Shown here piece by piece: positions 1-7,472 of a stretch of 64,000 nucleotides of DNA. The translations under genes were made by a program, and so were the position numbers. This DNA comes from [Scytonema hofmanni] UTEX 2349. Its GTDB lineage: Bacteria > Cyanobacteriota > Cyanobacteriia > Cyanobacteriales > Nostocaceae. The DNA lies in assembly GCF_000582685.1 (NCBI RefSeq), contig NZ_KK073769.1:850186-914185 (forward strand). The letters are read 5' to 3'. The notes under the pieces are model-generated. The model saw only the letters and a list, made by a program, of their open reading frames with translations, was not told the DNA's origin and searched no databases. The stretch's first letter is position 1. The number at the start of each line of letters is the position of its first letter.

Positions 1-1
1 A

Positions 2-235
2 GGACTTTCAACTGACCAGTGGAAAATACACTGCGTTCGTTTTGCTCCCAATTGTCCGGTACAAAACCCCATTGAGGATGTTTGGTTGCAAGCCAAAACC
101 TGGGTTCGACGTTTTTGTGCTTTGCTCCCTTCATTCTCTCATTTAAAATGGATGTTTGAATGGTTTATCCGTCACACTACCTTTGATTTTCCCACTCTTC
201 AGATGTACGGAGCTTTTTCAAAAATCAAATATTAG
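2..235 (+). CDS. IS630-family transposase, C-terminal part (runs off the window)
   Basis: The 77 codons before the TAG at 233-235 match the C-terminal catalytic part of an IS630/Tc1-type DDE transposase. The block FAPNCPVQNPIEDVWLQAK carries the N-P-I-E-x-x-W signature whose Glu is the third catalytic acidic residue. The 5' part lies outside the window, so it cannot be judged whether the gene is intact. The next in-frame codon after its stop belongs to cas12k, so the element ends at or just after this stop and has replaced the 5' two thirds of cas12k. Its outer inverted repeat cannot be defined because the other end is not visible. Confidence 0.85.
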   Translation, partial: GLSTDQWKIHCVRFAPNCPVQNPIEDVWLQAKTWVRRFCALLPSFSHLKWMFEWFIRHTTFDFPTLQMYGAFSKIKY

Positions 236-814
236 TCCTATATTCTTGTTGGTATTAGCCTCGGCTTAGAAAAACCTGCAACTGTTGCAGTAGTAAACGG
301 CACTACAGGTCAAGTCCTTACCTATCGCAGCATAAAACAACTACTGGGTGATAATTACAAACTGCTAAATCGACAGCGACAGCAAAAGCATTTTTTATCC
401 CACCAACGCCAAATAGCTCAAACGCTTGCTGCACCAAATCAGTTTGGAGAATCGGAGTTAGGTCAGTATGTAGACAGCTTGCTGGCGAAAGAGATTATTG
501 CGATCGCACTGAACTACTCTGCTGGAAGTATTGTTTTACCTAACTTGGACAATATGCGAGAACAAGTTCAAAGTGAGGTTCAAGCCAAAGCTGAACAAAA
601 ATCAGACTTAATAGAAGTTCAAAAACAGTATGCTAAACAATACCGAGTTAGCGTCCATCAGTGGAGTTACGGCAGATTGATGGCAAATATTCACTCGTCA
701 GCTGCTAAAGTTGGAATTGTTATAGAGGAGTCAAAACAGCCAATTCGAGGTAGTCCACAGGAGAAAGCGAAAGAATTAGCGATCGCAGCTTACCATTCCC
801 GCAAAATAAACTGA
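236..814 (+). pseudogene. cas12k: cas12k (type V-K CAST effector), C-terminal fragment
   Basis: About 192 codons from SYILVGISLGLEKPATVAVV to the TGA at 812-814 match the end of Cas12k, the nuclease-dead RNA-guided target selector of V-K CASTs. The GISLGLEKPATVAVV block is the RuvC-I-like start. KLLNRQRQQ, VSVHQWSYGRL and KQPIRGSPQEKAKELA are further recognisable Cas12k stretches. Full-length Cas12k is about 640 aa, so roughly 450 N-terminal residues are missing. The fragment follows the IS630 transposase stop in the same frame with no start codon of its own; a TTG at 479 is the first weak option. It is followed by a tracrRNA and CRISPR array as in intact systems. Cas12k function must be lost unless another copy exists. 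Confidence 0.93.
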
Positions 815-850
815 TTGACAAAACACCGAACCTTGACAATAAAATAATCA

Positions 851-1070
851 GTAATAGCGCCGCAGTTCATGCTTGTTACAAGCCTCTGTGCTGTGTAAAT
901 TTGGGTTAGTTTGACTGCTGTTAAACAGTCTTGCTTTCTGACCCTGGTAGCTGCCCACCTTGATGCTGCTGTCCCTTGCGGACAGGAATTAGGTGCGCCC
1001 CCAGTAATAGAGGTGCGGGTTTACCGCAGTGGTGGCTACCCAATCACCTCCGACCAAGGAGGAACCCACC
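851..1070 (+). ncRNA. Type V-K tracrRNA
   Basis: Directly downstream of cas12k is a stretch that follows the Scytonema hofmannii CAST tracrRNA almost block by block: AATAGCGCCGCAGTTCATGC near 852, GTTAGTTTGACTG, CAGTCTTGCTTTCTGACCCT, GGTAGCTGCCCACC, TGATGCTGCTGTC, AGGTGCGCCCCCAG and a terminal GACCAAGGAGGAACCCACC. The terminal AACCC (1064-1068) can pair with GGGTT in the 3' half of the array repeat, as expected for the anti-repeat. The hairpins GTTTGACTG/CAGTC and TGCTGTC/GACAG are preserved. Ends are estimated by comparison; no transcript data exist. An open frame at 911-1093 over this region is chance. Confidence 0.9.
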
Positions 1071-1271
1071 TTAATTATTTTTTGGCATGGTAAAGCGGGA
1101 GCGATTTCCCTGGGACTCCTGCCAAATCTTCAAATCCCTTTATTAGCATACTTTCTAGGTTTTTAGTTGTCACTGGATTTACTTTTTTCAGTTTCAACTA
1201 GTGAGTAATTTTGGTAGTCCTGCCAAAAGTGCCTCTAGGAAGCTTGATAAATAAAGGGTTTCAAGCACGGA
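1071..1271 (+). other. Spacing/leader region between tracrRNA and CRISPR array
   Basis: No gene is seen. CAGTTTCAAC at 1189-1198 is complementary to the GTTGAAA end of the array repeat and may be a second anti-repeat or a decayed repeat. A further GGTTTCAAG occurs at 1258-1266, immediately before the first full repeat. The distance from tracrRNA to array fits other V-K loci. Confidence 0.5.
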
Positions 1272-1500
1272 GTTTCAATGCGCCTCCTAGCTTGAGGCGG
1301 GTTGAAAGCGTTGATTCATGGCATTGAAGTTATCCATCTTGGTGGTTTCAATGCGCCTCCTAGCTTGAGGCGGGTTGAAAGGTTGGGTTACGAGTCGTGA
1401 TGCGTAAAGCCCCCGTCATTCATGCGGGGGATATAAGCGAATAAGCCAAATTTATTTGGCTTTAAAAACAGTTTATTCATTTTTAAGATACAATGGATAA

Positions 1501-2715
1501 ATGCTAAATCTAACGTATACCTATCGCCTAAAACTAACACAACTGCAATCCCTAACCTATGAGACGTGGCTAGAAACCTCTCGCAGGGTTTGGAATTTTG
1601 CGTTGGCAGAAAGGAAAGATTGGTATCAGTCTAGATCATGCAGAATTGATGCTTGCAGTCTAAAAAATGAGTACATCATTCCGGCTGATGCGCCTCGACC
1701 GACCTTCGCTTCTCAATGCAAAGCTTTAACTCAAGCAAGAATTACTAATCCTGACCTCAATGCAGCACATTCTCAAATGTTGCAGCAAGTGTTAAGAAGA
1801 TTAGAAAAAGCATTTATTGGAATGTGGGAGACGGGTAGAGGTTTCCCCCGATTCAAGAAAAAAGGGAGAATGCGCTCTTTATTGTTTCCACAATTAGGGG
1901 TTAATCCAATCCAAGGAAGCAAAGTTAAACTTCCTGGTGTTGGCTGGGTGAAAATGCAACTATCCCGACCTATCCCAGATGGGTTTGCGGCAAAGCAAGC
2001 CCAAGTGGTGAGGAAAGCTTCGGGGTGGTATGTAATGCTCACACTGCAATGCTTAGTTGATGTTCCAAGTTTTGCGCCACACGGTCAACCTATTGGTATT
2101 GACTTAGGGCTAAAAAGTTTCTTAGCTACATCCACTGGTGAACAAATCGCTAGACCAAGATTTTTTGTGGATCTCCAACGCAAGCTGAAATTGCTGCAAC
2201 GCATGGTTAGTCATAAGAAATTAGGATCAAATAACTGGCGAAAAGCTCAACTGAGGGTATCACGGATACACGAATATATTCACAACACTCGCAAGGATTT
2301 TCATTTCAAGTTAGCACATCATTTATGCGACCAAAGTGGAATGATATTTGCTGAGGATTTGAATTTTAAAGCGTGGGCTAAAGGGATGTTTTCAAAGCAT
2401 ACTTTAGACGCAGGTTTTGGTGAATTTCTCTCAATCTTAGAATGGGTGTGTTGGAAGCGCGGGGTTTATTTTGCTAAGGTCAACCCCAATGGAACCAGTC
2501 AAACTTGCCCCAATTGCAGCCACCACACCGGAAAGAAAGATTTAAGCGAGCGGATACATTCTTGTGGTGAATGTGGATTTCAAACTGATAGAGATGTTGC
2601 AGCTGCTATGGTGGTGATGCAGCGTGGTCTTGCAGCCGTAGGGCATACGGTCAAGATGCTTGGCGAGGGGTTAAGCAATAGCACCCTTTTGACCCAAGAA
2701 TCCCCCGTTTTATAA
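1501..2715 (+). CDS. tnpB: TnpB, RNA-guided nuclease of an IS200/IS605 element
   Basis: This 404-aa protein has the full TnpB layout. It has an N-terminal helix-turn-helix region (YTYRLKLTQLQ, RVWNFALAERKDWY). The RuvC active site is D in GIDLGLKSFLATS (about residue 200), E in IFAEDLNF (about 283) and D in QTDRDVAAAMV near the C terminus. A zinc ribbon CPNC..CGECG lies between the last two. The length is typical and no lesion is visible, so it may be active. The gene ends inside the right-end hairpin, as in other elements where the omega RNA overlaps the 3' end. It is unrelated to the flanking cas12k function, although Cas12 enzymes descend from TnpB. Confidence 0.93.
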   Translation: MLNLTYTYRLKLTQLQSLTYETWLETSRRVWNFALAERKDWYQSRSCRIDACSLKNEYIIPADAPRPTFASQCKALTQARITNPDLNAAHSQMLQQVLRRLEKAFIGMWETGRGFPRFKKKGRMRSLLFPQLGVNPIQGSKVKLPGVGWVKMQLSRPIPDGFAAKQAQVVRKASGWYVMLTLQCLVDVPSFAPHGQPIGIDLGLKSFLATSTGEQIARPRFFVDLQRKLKLLQRMVSHKKLGSNNWRKAQLRVSRIHEYIHNTRKDFHFKLAHHLCDQSGMIFAEDLNFKAWAKGMFSKHTLDAGFGEFLSILEWVCWKRGVYFAKVNPNGTSQTCPNCSHHTGKKDLSERIHSCGECGFQTDRDVAAAMVVMQRGLAAVGHTVKMLGEGLSNSTLLTQESPVL

Positions 2716-2730
2716 ACGGGGGAGTGTCAA
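2570..2730 (+). ncRNA. Probable omega RNA (reRNA) from the tnpB 3' end to the element right end
   Basis: In IS200/IS605 elements the guide RNA of TnpB covers the 3' end of the gene and the right-end hairpin, and its guide is the host sequence just beyond the element. Here that scaffold would end at TCAA (2727-2730) and the guide would begin at 2731, that is, the displaced half of a CRISPR spacer. The 5' boundary is only a guess from family habit; the hairpin 2702-2722 is seen directly. Confidence 0.45.
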
Positions 2731-2870
2731 TCCGCTACCGTCTACCAAGGCTCTAGTTTCAATGCGCCTCCTAGCTTGAGGCGGGTTGAAAGCAACAACT
2801 GGTAATGCTTGCCCTAAATTTATAGGAGGTTTCAATGCGCCTCCTAGCTTGAGGCGTGTACAAGCGGCAA

Positions 2871-2942
2871 TGGGTGACCTGGGACTCGAACCCAGAACCA
2901 ACAGATTAAGAGTCTGATGCTCTACCATTGAGCTAGTCACCC
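2871..2942 (-). tRNA. trnK: tRNA-Lys (anticodon CUU)
   Basis: Read on the minus strand the cloverleaf is clear: acceptor GGGTGAC/GTCACCC, D stem GCTC/GAGC, anticodon loop CTCTTAA (anticodon CTT), T arm CTGGG TTCGAGT CCCAG and discriminator A. The 3' CCA is not encoded. The gene is transcribed leftward, so its 3' end faces the CRISPR array 6 nt away. V-K CASTs are known to home to sites beside tRNA genes, so this is the probable attachment landmark. Confidence 0.95.
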
Positions 2943-3087
2943 GCATAGTCATCTACTATAGCCTACTTCTGAAGCATACGCCAGCATTTGCGAAAAAATC
3001 AAATTTCCGACTTCTTCAAGGATACTGGGCAAATCAGGCGTATTACCTTTTATATAACGATTTTTCCTTATTCCACACGATTGATTG

Positions 3088-3116
3088 TAGAGACGTTCCG
3101 CACCGAACGTCTCATA
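3088..3116. repeat. Dispersed hairpin repeat (GTAGAGACGTTCC family), degenerate copy
   Basis: GTAGAGACGTTCCG followed by its inverted half CGAACGTCTC. One of about 18 copies in the window; this one lies between the tRNA and glcD. Confidence 0.8.
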
Positions 3117-3138
3117 GTAATGCATCTTGGCGCCAAAT

Positions 3139-4608
3139 TTAAAACAGTTCTACACCTTCAAACTGCTGCTTACTTGCAGACGCAGCTTCTCCACAAGTAC
3201 GTGGGGTGGGAAAAATCTTTCCAGGATTTGCTAAACCTTGAGGATTAAAAACTTGCCGAACCCATTGCATAGTTTCTAAATCAATTTCGCTAAACATATC
3301 TGGCATGTAACATTTTTTATCTGCACCAATGCCATGTTCACCAGAAATACTCCCACCTACTTTAACACAAAGTTTCAGAATTTCTCCGCCGACTTCTTCC
3401 ACCTTTTCTAATGCTCCTTCAACGGAGTTGTCAAAGAGAATTAGTGGGTGAAGATTGCCATCTCCTGCGTGAAACACATTTGCAATTTTATAACCAAATT
3501 TTTGACTTAATGCCTCAATTTCTTGCAAGACGTAAGGTAATTGCGTGCGGGGAATTACGCCATCTTGAACATAATAATCAGGACTTAAATGTCCAGCAGC
3601 AGCAAAAGCAGCTTTGCGTCCTTTCCACAATTTTAATCGCGTTTCTAAGTCACTAGCAGAAGTAATGTTACGCGCACCATTCTTGAGACAAATTTCCGCA
3701 ACCCGCTGTTTATTTGCGGCAACTTCTACTTCTAAACCATCGATTTCTACTAACAAAATTGCCGTAGCATCGCGGGGATAACAATTAGTAGCAACTACAT
3801 CTTCCACAGCATTGATGCTGATATTATCCATCATTTCCATACCACCAGGAATAATTCCGGCGCTGATGATGTCAGAAACACTTTCTGCTGCTGCTTCAAC
3901 TGTGGTAAAATCTGCTAAAAGAACGCAAATTGATTCTGCACTTTTGAGAATTCGCAAAGTAATTTCTGTAGCAATTCCTAATGTGCCTTCGGAACCAACG
4001 AATATACCTGTTAAATCATAACCAGGCATTTCCGGAATTTGTCCGCCAATATCGACAATTGAACCATCAGGTGTGACAATTTTCAATCCGAGAACGTGGT
4101 TAGTGGTGACACCGTACTTCAAGCAATGCACACCTCCAGAATTTTCTGCGACATTGCCACCAATTGAGCAGATAATTTGACTGGAAGGATCGGGAGCGTA
4201 GTAAAATCCAGCACCAGATACGGTTTGAGTTACCCAATTGTTAATTACCCCAGGCTGAACGACTACCCGCTGATTCTCTAAATCTACGCTGAGTATTTGC
4301 CGCATTAAAGAAGTGACAATTAAAACACAATTTTCAATTGGCAAAGCACCACCAGATAAACCGGTGCCAGAGCCACGGGCGATAAAAGGGATAGAATAGC
4401 GATCGCATATCTTCACCAATTGGGCAACTTGTTCTGTAGTTCTTGGCAAAACTACCACAGCAGGACGTTGACGATAGCTAGTTAAACCATCACACTCATA
4501 GGTGATCAGTTCTTCACGACGCTGTACTACCCCATTTTTGCCCAATACAGCCTCAAATTCTTTGATTATGGGTTTCCAGTTGCGTTGTTGTTTTTCTTGA
4601 GTAATCAT
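3139..4608 (-). CDS. glcD: Glycolate dehydrogenase subunit GlcD (FAD-linked oxidase)
   Basis: This 489-aa protein oxidises glycolate (and often D-lactate), in cyanobacteria as part of photorespiratory glycolate metabolism. The FAD-binding PCMH domain spans about 50-225, with the flavin-contacting RGSGTGLSGGALP (78-90) and VGSEGTLG (204-211). The C-terminal FAD-oxidase domain has the metal-ligand motif HAGDGNLHP (380-388) and SGEHGIG (422-428). Length and termini agree with the family. The start ATG at 4608 precedes a normal N terminus. The gene stands alone, so an accompanying glcE/glcF is not seen here. A related FAD-linked lactate dehydrogenase is the main alternative. Confidence 0.88.
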   Translation of the reverse strand: MITQEKQQRNWKPIIKEFEAVLGKNGVVQRREELITYECDGLTSYRQRPAVVVLPRTTEQVAQLVKICDRYSIPFIARGSGTGLSGGALPIENCVLIVTSLMRQILSVDLENQRVVVQPGVINNWVTQTVSGAGFYYAPDPSSQIICSIGGNVAENSGGVHCLKYGVTTNHVLGLKIVTPDGSIVDIGGQIPEMPGYDLTGIFVGSEGTLGIATEITLRILKSAESICVLLADFTTVEAAAESVSDIISAGIIPGGMEMMDNISINAVEDVVATNCYPRDATAILLVEIDGLEVEVAANKQRVAEICLKNGARNITSASDLETRLKLWKGRKAAFAAAGHLSPDYYVQDGVIPRTQLPYVLQEIEALSQKFGYKIANVFHAGDGNLHPLILFDNSVEGALEKVEEVGGEILKLCVKVGGSISGEHGIGADKKCYMPDMFSEIDLETMQWVRQVFNPQGLANPGKIFPTPRTCGEAASASKQQFEGVELF

Positions 4609-4993
4609 GAGTAGTTAAAAAGAAAAGCGTTATTTGCTATTAATTAGATCGTATCCGCGTAAACAGTTATCCAATAAAATTACTTCACTATGCGATCGCA
4701 ACGTACCCTTATACATCACGGAAACACTGCGCTAACGGGATTTAGATGCGTTTCAGACTGTATATTGCCCGCTTCACAATTACTTTACAAAATAGCGCAA
4801 AATTATAAAAAACTGCTAAAGACAAATCTGGGTACTAACTGTATTTGCTATGCTGGAAGGTATACTCTAAAGAAATAGTGAGCGTGAGATTACGCAAAAG
4901 AATCTAATTTCCTCATTAGATTGCTGAACATTGCAGAAATATAAGCCTTAATTTCACACTTATTTTTTCCACTTACAAAATATTAAATAAGCC
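4609..4993. other. Intergenic region between divergent glcD and the GDSL hydrolase gene
   Basis: AT-rich and carries the promoters of both divergent genes, but no clear box could be fixed. An open frame at 4690-4878 has no family features and is probably chance. Confidence 0.5.
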
Positions 4994-6055
4994 ATGAAAA
5001 AAGAACTTGTAGCTACAGGATTTGCCCTTTTCTGTTTTACTTTGCCAGAGAAAGCGATCGCTGCCAAGTTTGATGCGCTTTATGTATTCGGTGATAGTCT
5101 TTCTGATACGGGTAATACTTTCACAGCTACACAAGGACAAATACCCGTCCCTAGAGTCAATAATTCCAACCTTCCGGCTTATTTTCCTGGACGTTTTTCT
5201 AACGGTCCAATTTGGGTAGATTATTTCGGTTCGCAGACAGGATTAATACCCACACCTTTTGTTGCCCTCCAAACTATTCCGAATACTATTCCTAAAGATG
5301 GGGTTAATTTCGCCTTAGGTGGTGCTCAAACAGGTATAGTTAGTTCTTTTCCCGGTTTTCAAGATAATATACCAGGAGTGCTGGGGCAAGTTGCTTTGTT
5401 GAGGCAAAATTTGCCAGTTGATTCAAATGGTCTCTACTCAATTTTTGGTGGGGGAAATGATTATTTTGCAGGCAATACAAACGTTAATCAAGTAATTCAG
5501 AATTTAACTAATTCAATCGGCTCTTTGGCTCAAGGTGGAGCGACAAATTTCTTAGTATTTAACTTACCTGATTTGGGGGAAAGTCCTTTTGGAAAAATTT
5601 TAGGCTTTCCCAGTCAATTAAATCAATTGACACAAGAGCATAATAGACAATTAGCATTAGCTATCAGCAGTCTTCGCACCAGCAACCCGGATTTAAATAT
5701 CTATTCTGTTGACATTAATACTCTTTTTAATACAATAAGAGCTACTCCAGCTAAATTTGGTTTTAAGGATGTAACCACTCCTTGTGTAACAGGTAACTTT
5801 CAGCAAGTCACAAATATCTGTGATAACCCAGATGATTTCTTGTTCTTTGATAATGTCCATCCCTCCTCACGCGCTCAGAACTTAATCGCACAAGCAGCAC
5901 TGGCAGCAATTAATGGTAAAACCATTCCCGAACCTTCGGCAGCGTTGGGGATGTTAGCGCTTGGTGCTTTGGGTGCAGCAAAAGTGCGGAAGCGGAAAGT
6001 AACTTCACGAAATCGGGTTGTTGAGGCAGAACCTTCTAGAGAGCCGGTTCACTAA
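4994..6055 (+). CDS. Secreted GDSL/SGNH lipase-esterase with PEP-CTERM anchor
   Basis: This 353-aa protein starts with a signal peptide (MKKELVATGFALFCF..AIAA). SGNH block I follows at once: YVFGDSLSDTG with catalytic Ser at about residue 35. The block III motif GGGNDY is present, and the block V DNVHP gives Asp286 and His289. This makes it a thermolabile-haemolysin/phospholipase-type SGNH hydrolase. The C terminus has a PEP-CTERM signal (PEPSAALGMLALGALGAAKVRKRK), pointing to exosortase-dependent sorting to the cell surface. The tail runs about 18 residues past the basic cluster, longer than usual. The natural substrate is unknown. Confidence 0.85.
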   Translation: MKKELVATGFALFCFTLPEKAIAAKFDALYVFGDSLSDTGNTFTATQGQIPVPRVNNSNLPAYFPGRFSNGPIWVDYFGSQTGLIPTPFVALQTIPNTIPKDGVNFALGGAQTGIVSSFPGFQDNIPGVLGQVALLRQNLPVDSNGLYSIFGGGNDYFAGNTNVNQVIQNLTNSIGSLAQGGATNFLVFNLPDLGESPFGKILGFPSQLNQLTQEHNRQLALAISSLRTSNPDLNIYSVDINTLFNTIRATPAKFGFKDVTTPCVTGNFQQVTNICDNPDDFLFFDNVHPSSRAQNLIAQAALAAINGKTIPEPSAALGMLALGALGAAKVRKRKVTSRNRVVEAEPSREPVH

Positions 6056-6142
6056 TACAGTAGATTGCGTTGTTATTAAATACACGTAGAGACATAGCAT
6101 TATCCTTACTGGGTGTGGGTATACGGTATTATCCAATTATAT

Positions 6143-6183
6143 AAAGTGCGATCGCTAAAGCTTAAAGGCTGATCGCACTTTTT
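6143..6183 (+). terminator. Hairpin terminator after the GDSL hydrolase
   Basis: AAAGTGCGATC pairs with GATCGCACTTT across a loop of about 18 nt and is followed by a T run. The stem contains HIP1-like sequence. Confidence 0.6.
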
Positions 6184-6236
6184 ATGGGAGCAATCATCTA
6201 ACCTAGAAATAAGACTTGAAATTTGTAGATAAATTT

Positions 6237-6941
6237 ATGGTTGAGCAACTTTTGATCAATAATGATGATTACTACGTGCCAGATGCTAACCAACTAGTCA
6301 CTGAAGATGATACGCCTATGGACAATTTCGCCTCTGCTAAACAACAACGTCTTTCAGTCACTTCTCTTTACAGTTCTCGACAAAATCAAACTTTCCTAGC
6401 CGAGGCTAATGTTGGCATTTATCATACAGATGGTGAGCCTCCCATTGTACCCGATATTTTCCTCAGCTTAGATGTAGAAGTGCCTCAAAATTGGTGGGAA
6501 AAGCAAAATCGTTGTTACATGGTTTGGCGTTTTGGTAAACCACCAGAAGTGGCAATTGAAATTGTCTCAAATAAAGAAGGTGGTGAACTGGGGAAAAAAC
6601 TAGAAATTTATGAACACATGCGAGTGAGTTACTACATTGTATATGACCCCACTCAGCAATTAGGACAACCGCTACGCATTTATGAACTTAGAGGAAGGCG
6701 TTATTTTGAAACTACAGAAACTTGGTTAGAACAAGTTGATTTAGGTTTGACTCTCTGGGAAGGAGAATTTGAAGGTAGACAAGATATTTGGTTGCGTTGG
6801 TGTTACAAAGATGGGAACATTTTGCTAACTGGTGATGAACGTGCTTCCCAAGCTGAACAACGTGCTTCCGAAGCTGAACAACGTGCCCAATTACTTGCAG
6901 AAAGGCTCCTGGCTATGGGCGTAGATCCAAATAGCCTTTAG
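6237..6941 (+). CDS. Uma2-family (DUF820) putative endonuclease with repeat tail
   Basis: Uma2/DUF820 proteins have a PD-(D/E)XK-like fold and are greatly expanded in cyanobacteria; their role is uncertain. Typical family sequence is seen: VPDIFLSLDVEVP, then PEVAIEIVSNKEGGELGKKLEIYEHMRVSYYIVYDP with the catalytic-type acidic and Lys residues. The C terminus is a helical tail with duplicated ERASQAEQ/QRASEAEQ units, likely coiled coil. The ATG at 6237 is preferred over an upstream TTG at 6216, since the protein then begins MVEQLL. About 234 aa. Confidence 0.8.
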   Translation: MVEQLLINNDDYYVPDANQLVTEDDTPMDNFASAKQQRLSVTSLYSSRQNQTFLAEANVGIYHTDGEPPIVPDIFLSLDVEVPQNWWEKQNRCYMVWRFGKPPEVAIEIVSNKEGGELGKKLEIYEHMRVSYYIVYDPTQQLGQPLRIYELRGRRYFETTETWLEQVDLGLTLWEGEFEGRQDIWLRWCYKDGNILLTGDERASQAEQRASEAEQRAQLLAERLLAMGVDPNSL

Positions 6942-7003
6942 AGACATTACAAAGGCAGTTTACAAGCTTTTATCTGGCTAAGGGAAAATCAGATCATTTT
7001 ATC

Positions 7004-7091
7004 ACTTACGCACTCAGTCGCGAGAAAATAAGACTTAGAGATTGCAACCGAAGCGTCGATAGGGACGGAAATACGTAGTCCGTGCGTAAGT
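7004..7091. repeat. 88-bp inverted-repeat element (MITE-like)
   Basis: Begins ACTTACGCAC and ends with the exact inverted copy GTGCGTAAGT; the interior is non-coding. No target duplication could be read, so its mobility is inferred only from the termini. Confidence 0.55.
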
Positions 7092-7151
7092 CCTGATTTT
7101 TTCGGTTTGCGTTGATGTTACGATAAAATGCAAATCTAAATTAAATTCTCG

Positions 7152-7367
7152 ATGTCGGATTACGACAATTTATTTCAAATAATTGAAGAATTGGTAATGC
7201 ACCATTCCCCCAGTGGTGTAGAAGTGTGGAGCGATTCTCCGCAGGAGACGCTACGCGATCGCGCAGATAATCTTATTGCCAAAATACCGGGGAAAAATTC
7301 AGAGCGAGCGATCGCTAACTGTATAGATTTACTACAAAAATTTTGCACAACAGAATTTGACTATTGA
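7152..7367 (+). pseudogene. Remnant of an M42-family (glutamyl) aminopeptidase gene
   Basis: The 71-codon frame begins MSDYDNLFQIIEELVMHHSPSGVE and continues DRADNLIAKIPGKNSERAIA. From memory of the family these are the N-terminal blocks of cyanobacterial M42 aminopeptidases (usually about 350 aa). The stretch between SGVE and EVW that should hold some 15 residues is missing. A short palindromic repeat (about 7227-7262, encoding SDSPQETLR) interrupts the block, and the metal-binding domain is absent. It therefore looks like a decayed fragment, not a working gene. The family link is by recognition of the N-terminal motif only. Confidence 0.55.
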
Positions 7368-7472
7368 CTCTTGATTATTTTGAGAAGTAACAATCTATTA
7401 ACACCGTCCGGTTGATACCCGTAATTTTCTACAATGAACCAAAGAGATTGAAAAAAAGGTTAACAAGCGCAA

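Larger units (their letters stand above)
1392..2730 (+). mobile_element. IS608-like IS200/IS605 element carrying only tnpB
   Basis: The ends follow the rules known for IS608. The left cleavage tetranucleotide TTAC (1388-1391) lies outside the element. The left guide AAAG (1406-1409) sits directly before a left hairpin CCCCCG..CGGGGG (1410-1430). At the right, the guide GAAT (2698-2701) sits directly before a hairpin CCCCCG..CGGGGG (2702-2722), and the right cleavage site TCAA (2727-2730) closes the element. There is no target duplication, as expected. No tnpA is present, so movement would need a TnpA in trans. The element is 1339 bp and sits inside a CRISPR spacer. Confidence 0.88.
1272..2865 (+). 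CRISPR. Type V-K CRISPR array, 37-nt repeats, interrupted by a tnpB element
   Basis: Three identical 37-nt repeats lie at 1272-1308, 1345-1381 and 2756-2792. They start GTTTCAATGCG, have an internal stem CGCCTC..GAGGCG and end GGGTTGAAAG. A fourth at 2829-2865 is identical for 28 nt and then degenerates (TGTACAAG in place of GGTTGAAA), as terminal repeats often do. Spacers 1309-1344 and 2793-2828 are both 36 nt. Between repeats 2 and 3 the spacer is split into 1382-1391 and 2731-2755 (10 + 25 = 35 nt) by a mobile element at 1392-2730. GTTTCAA...GGTTGAAAG is the usual V-K repeat form, with spacers read rightward. No spacer matched another place in this window by eye. Confidence 0.95.

Noticed and set aside
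911..1093. 60-codon open frame over the tracrRNA
   Set aside because: It lies wholly on a sequence that matches the V-K tracrRNA; no protein family features.
2857..2862. TGTACA as the proven right end of the CAST
   Set aside because: It can equally be decay of the last repeat (GGTTGAAAG to TGTACAAGC), and the TnsB-site repeats expected inside a right end are missing; kept only as a hypothesis.
2710..2952. 80-codon open frame over the last repeats and the tRNA
   Set aside because: It runs through a clear tRNA cloverleaf and CRISPR repeats.
2988..3248. 86-codon open frame between the tRNA and glcD
   Set aside because: It includes a dispersed hairpin repeat and overlaps the glcD 3' end on the other strand; no family features.
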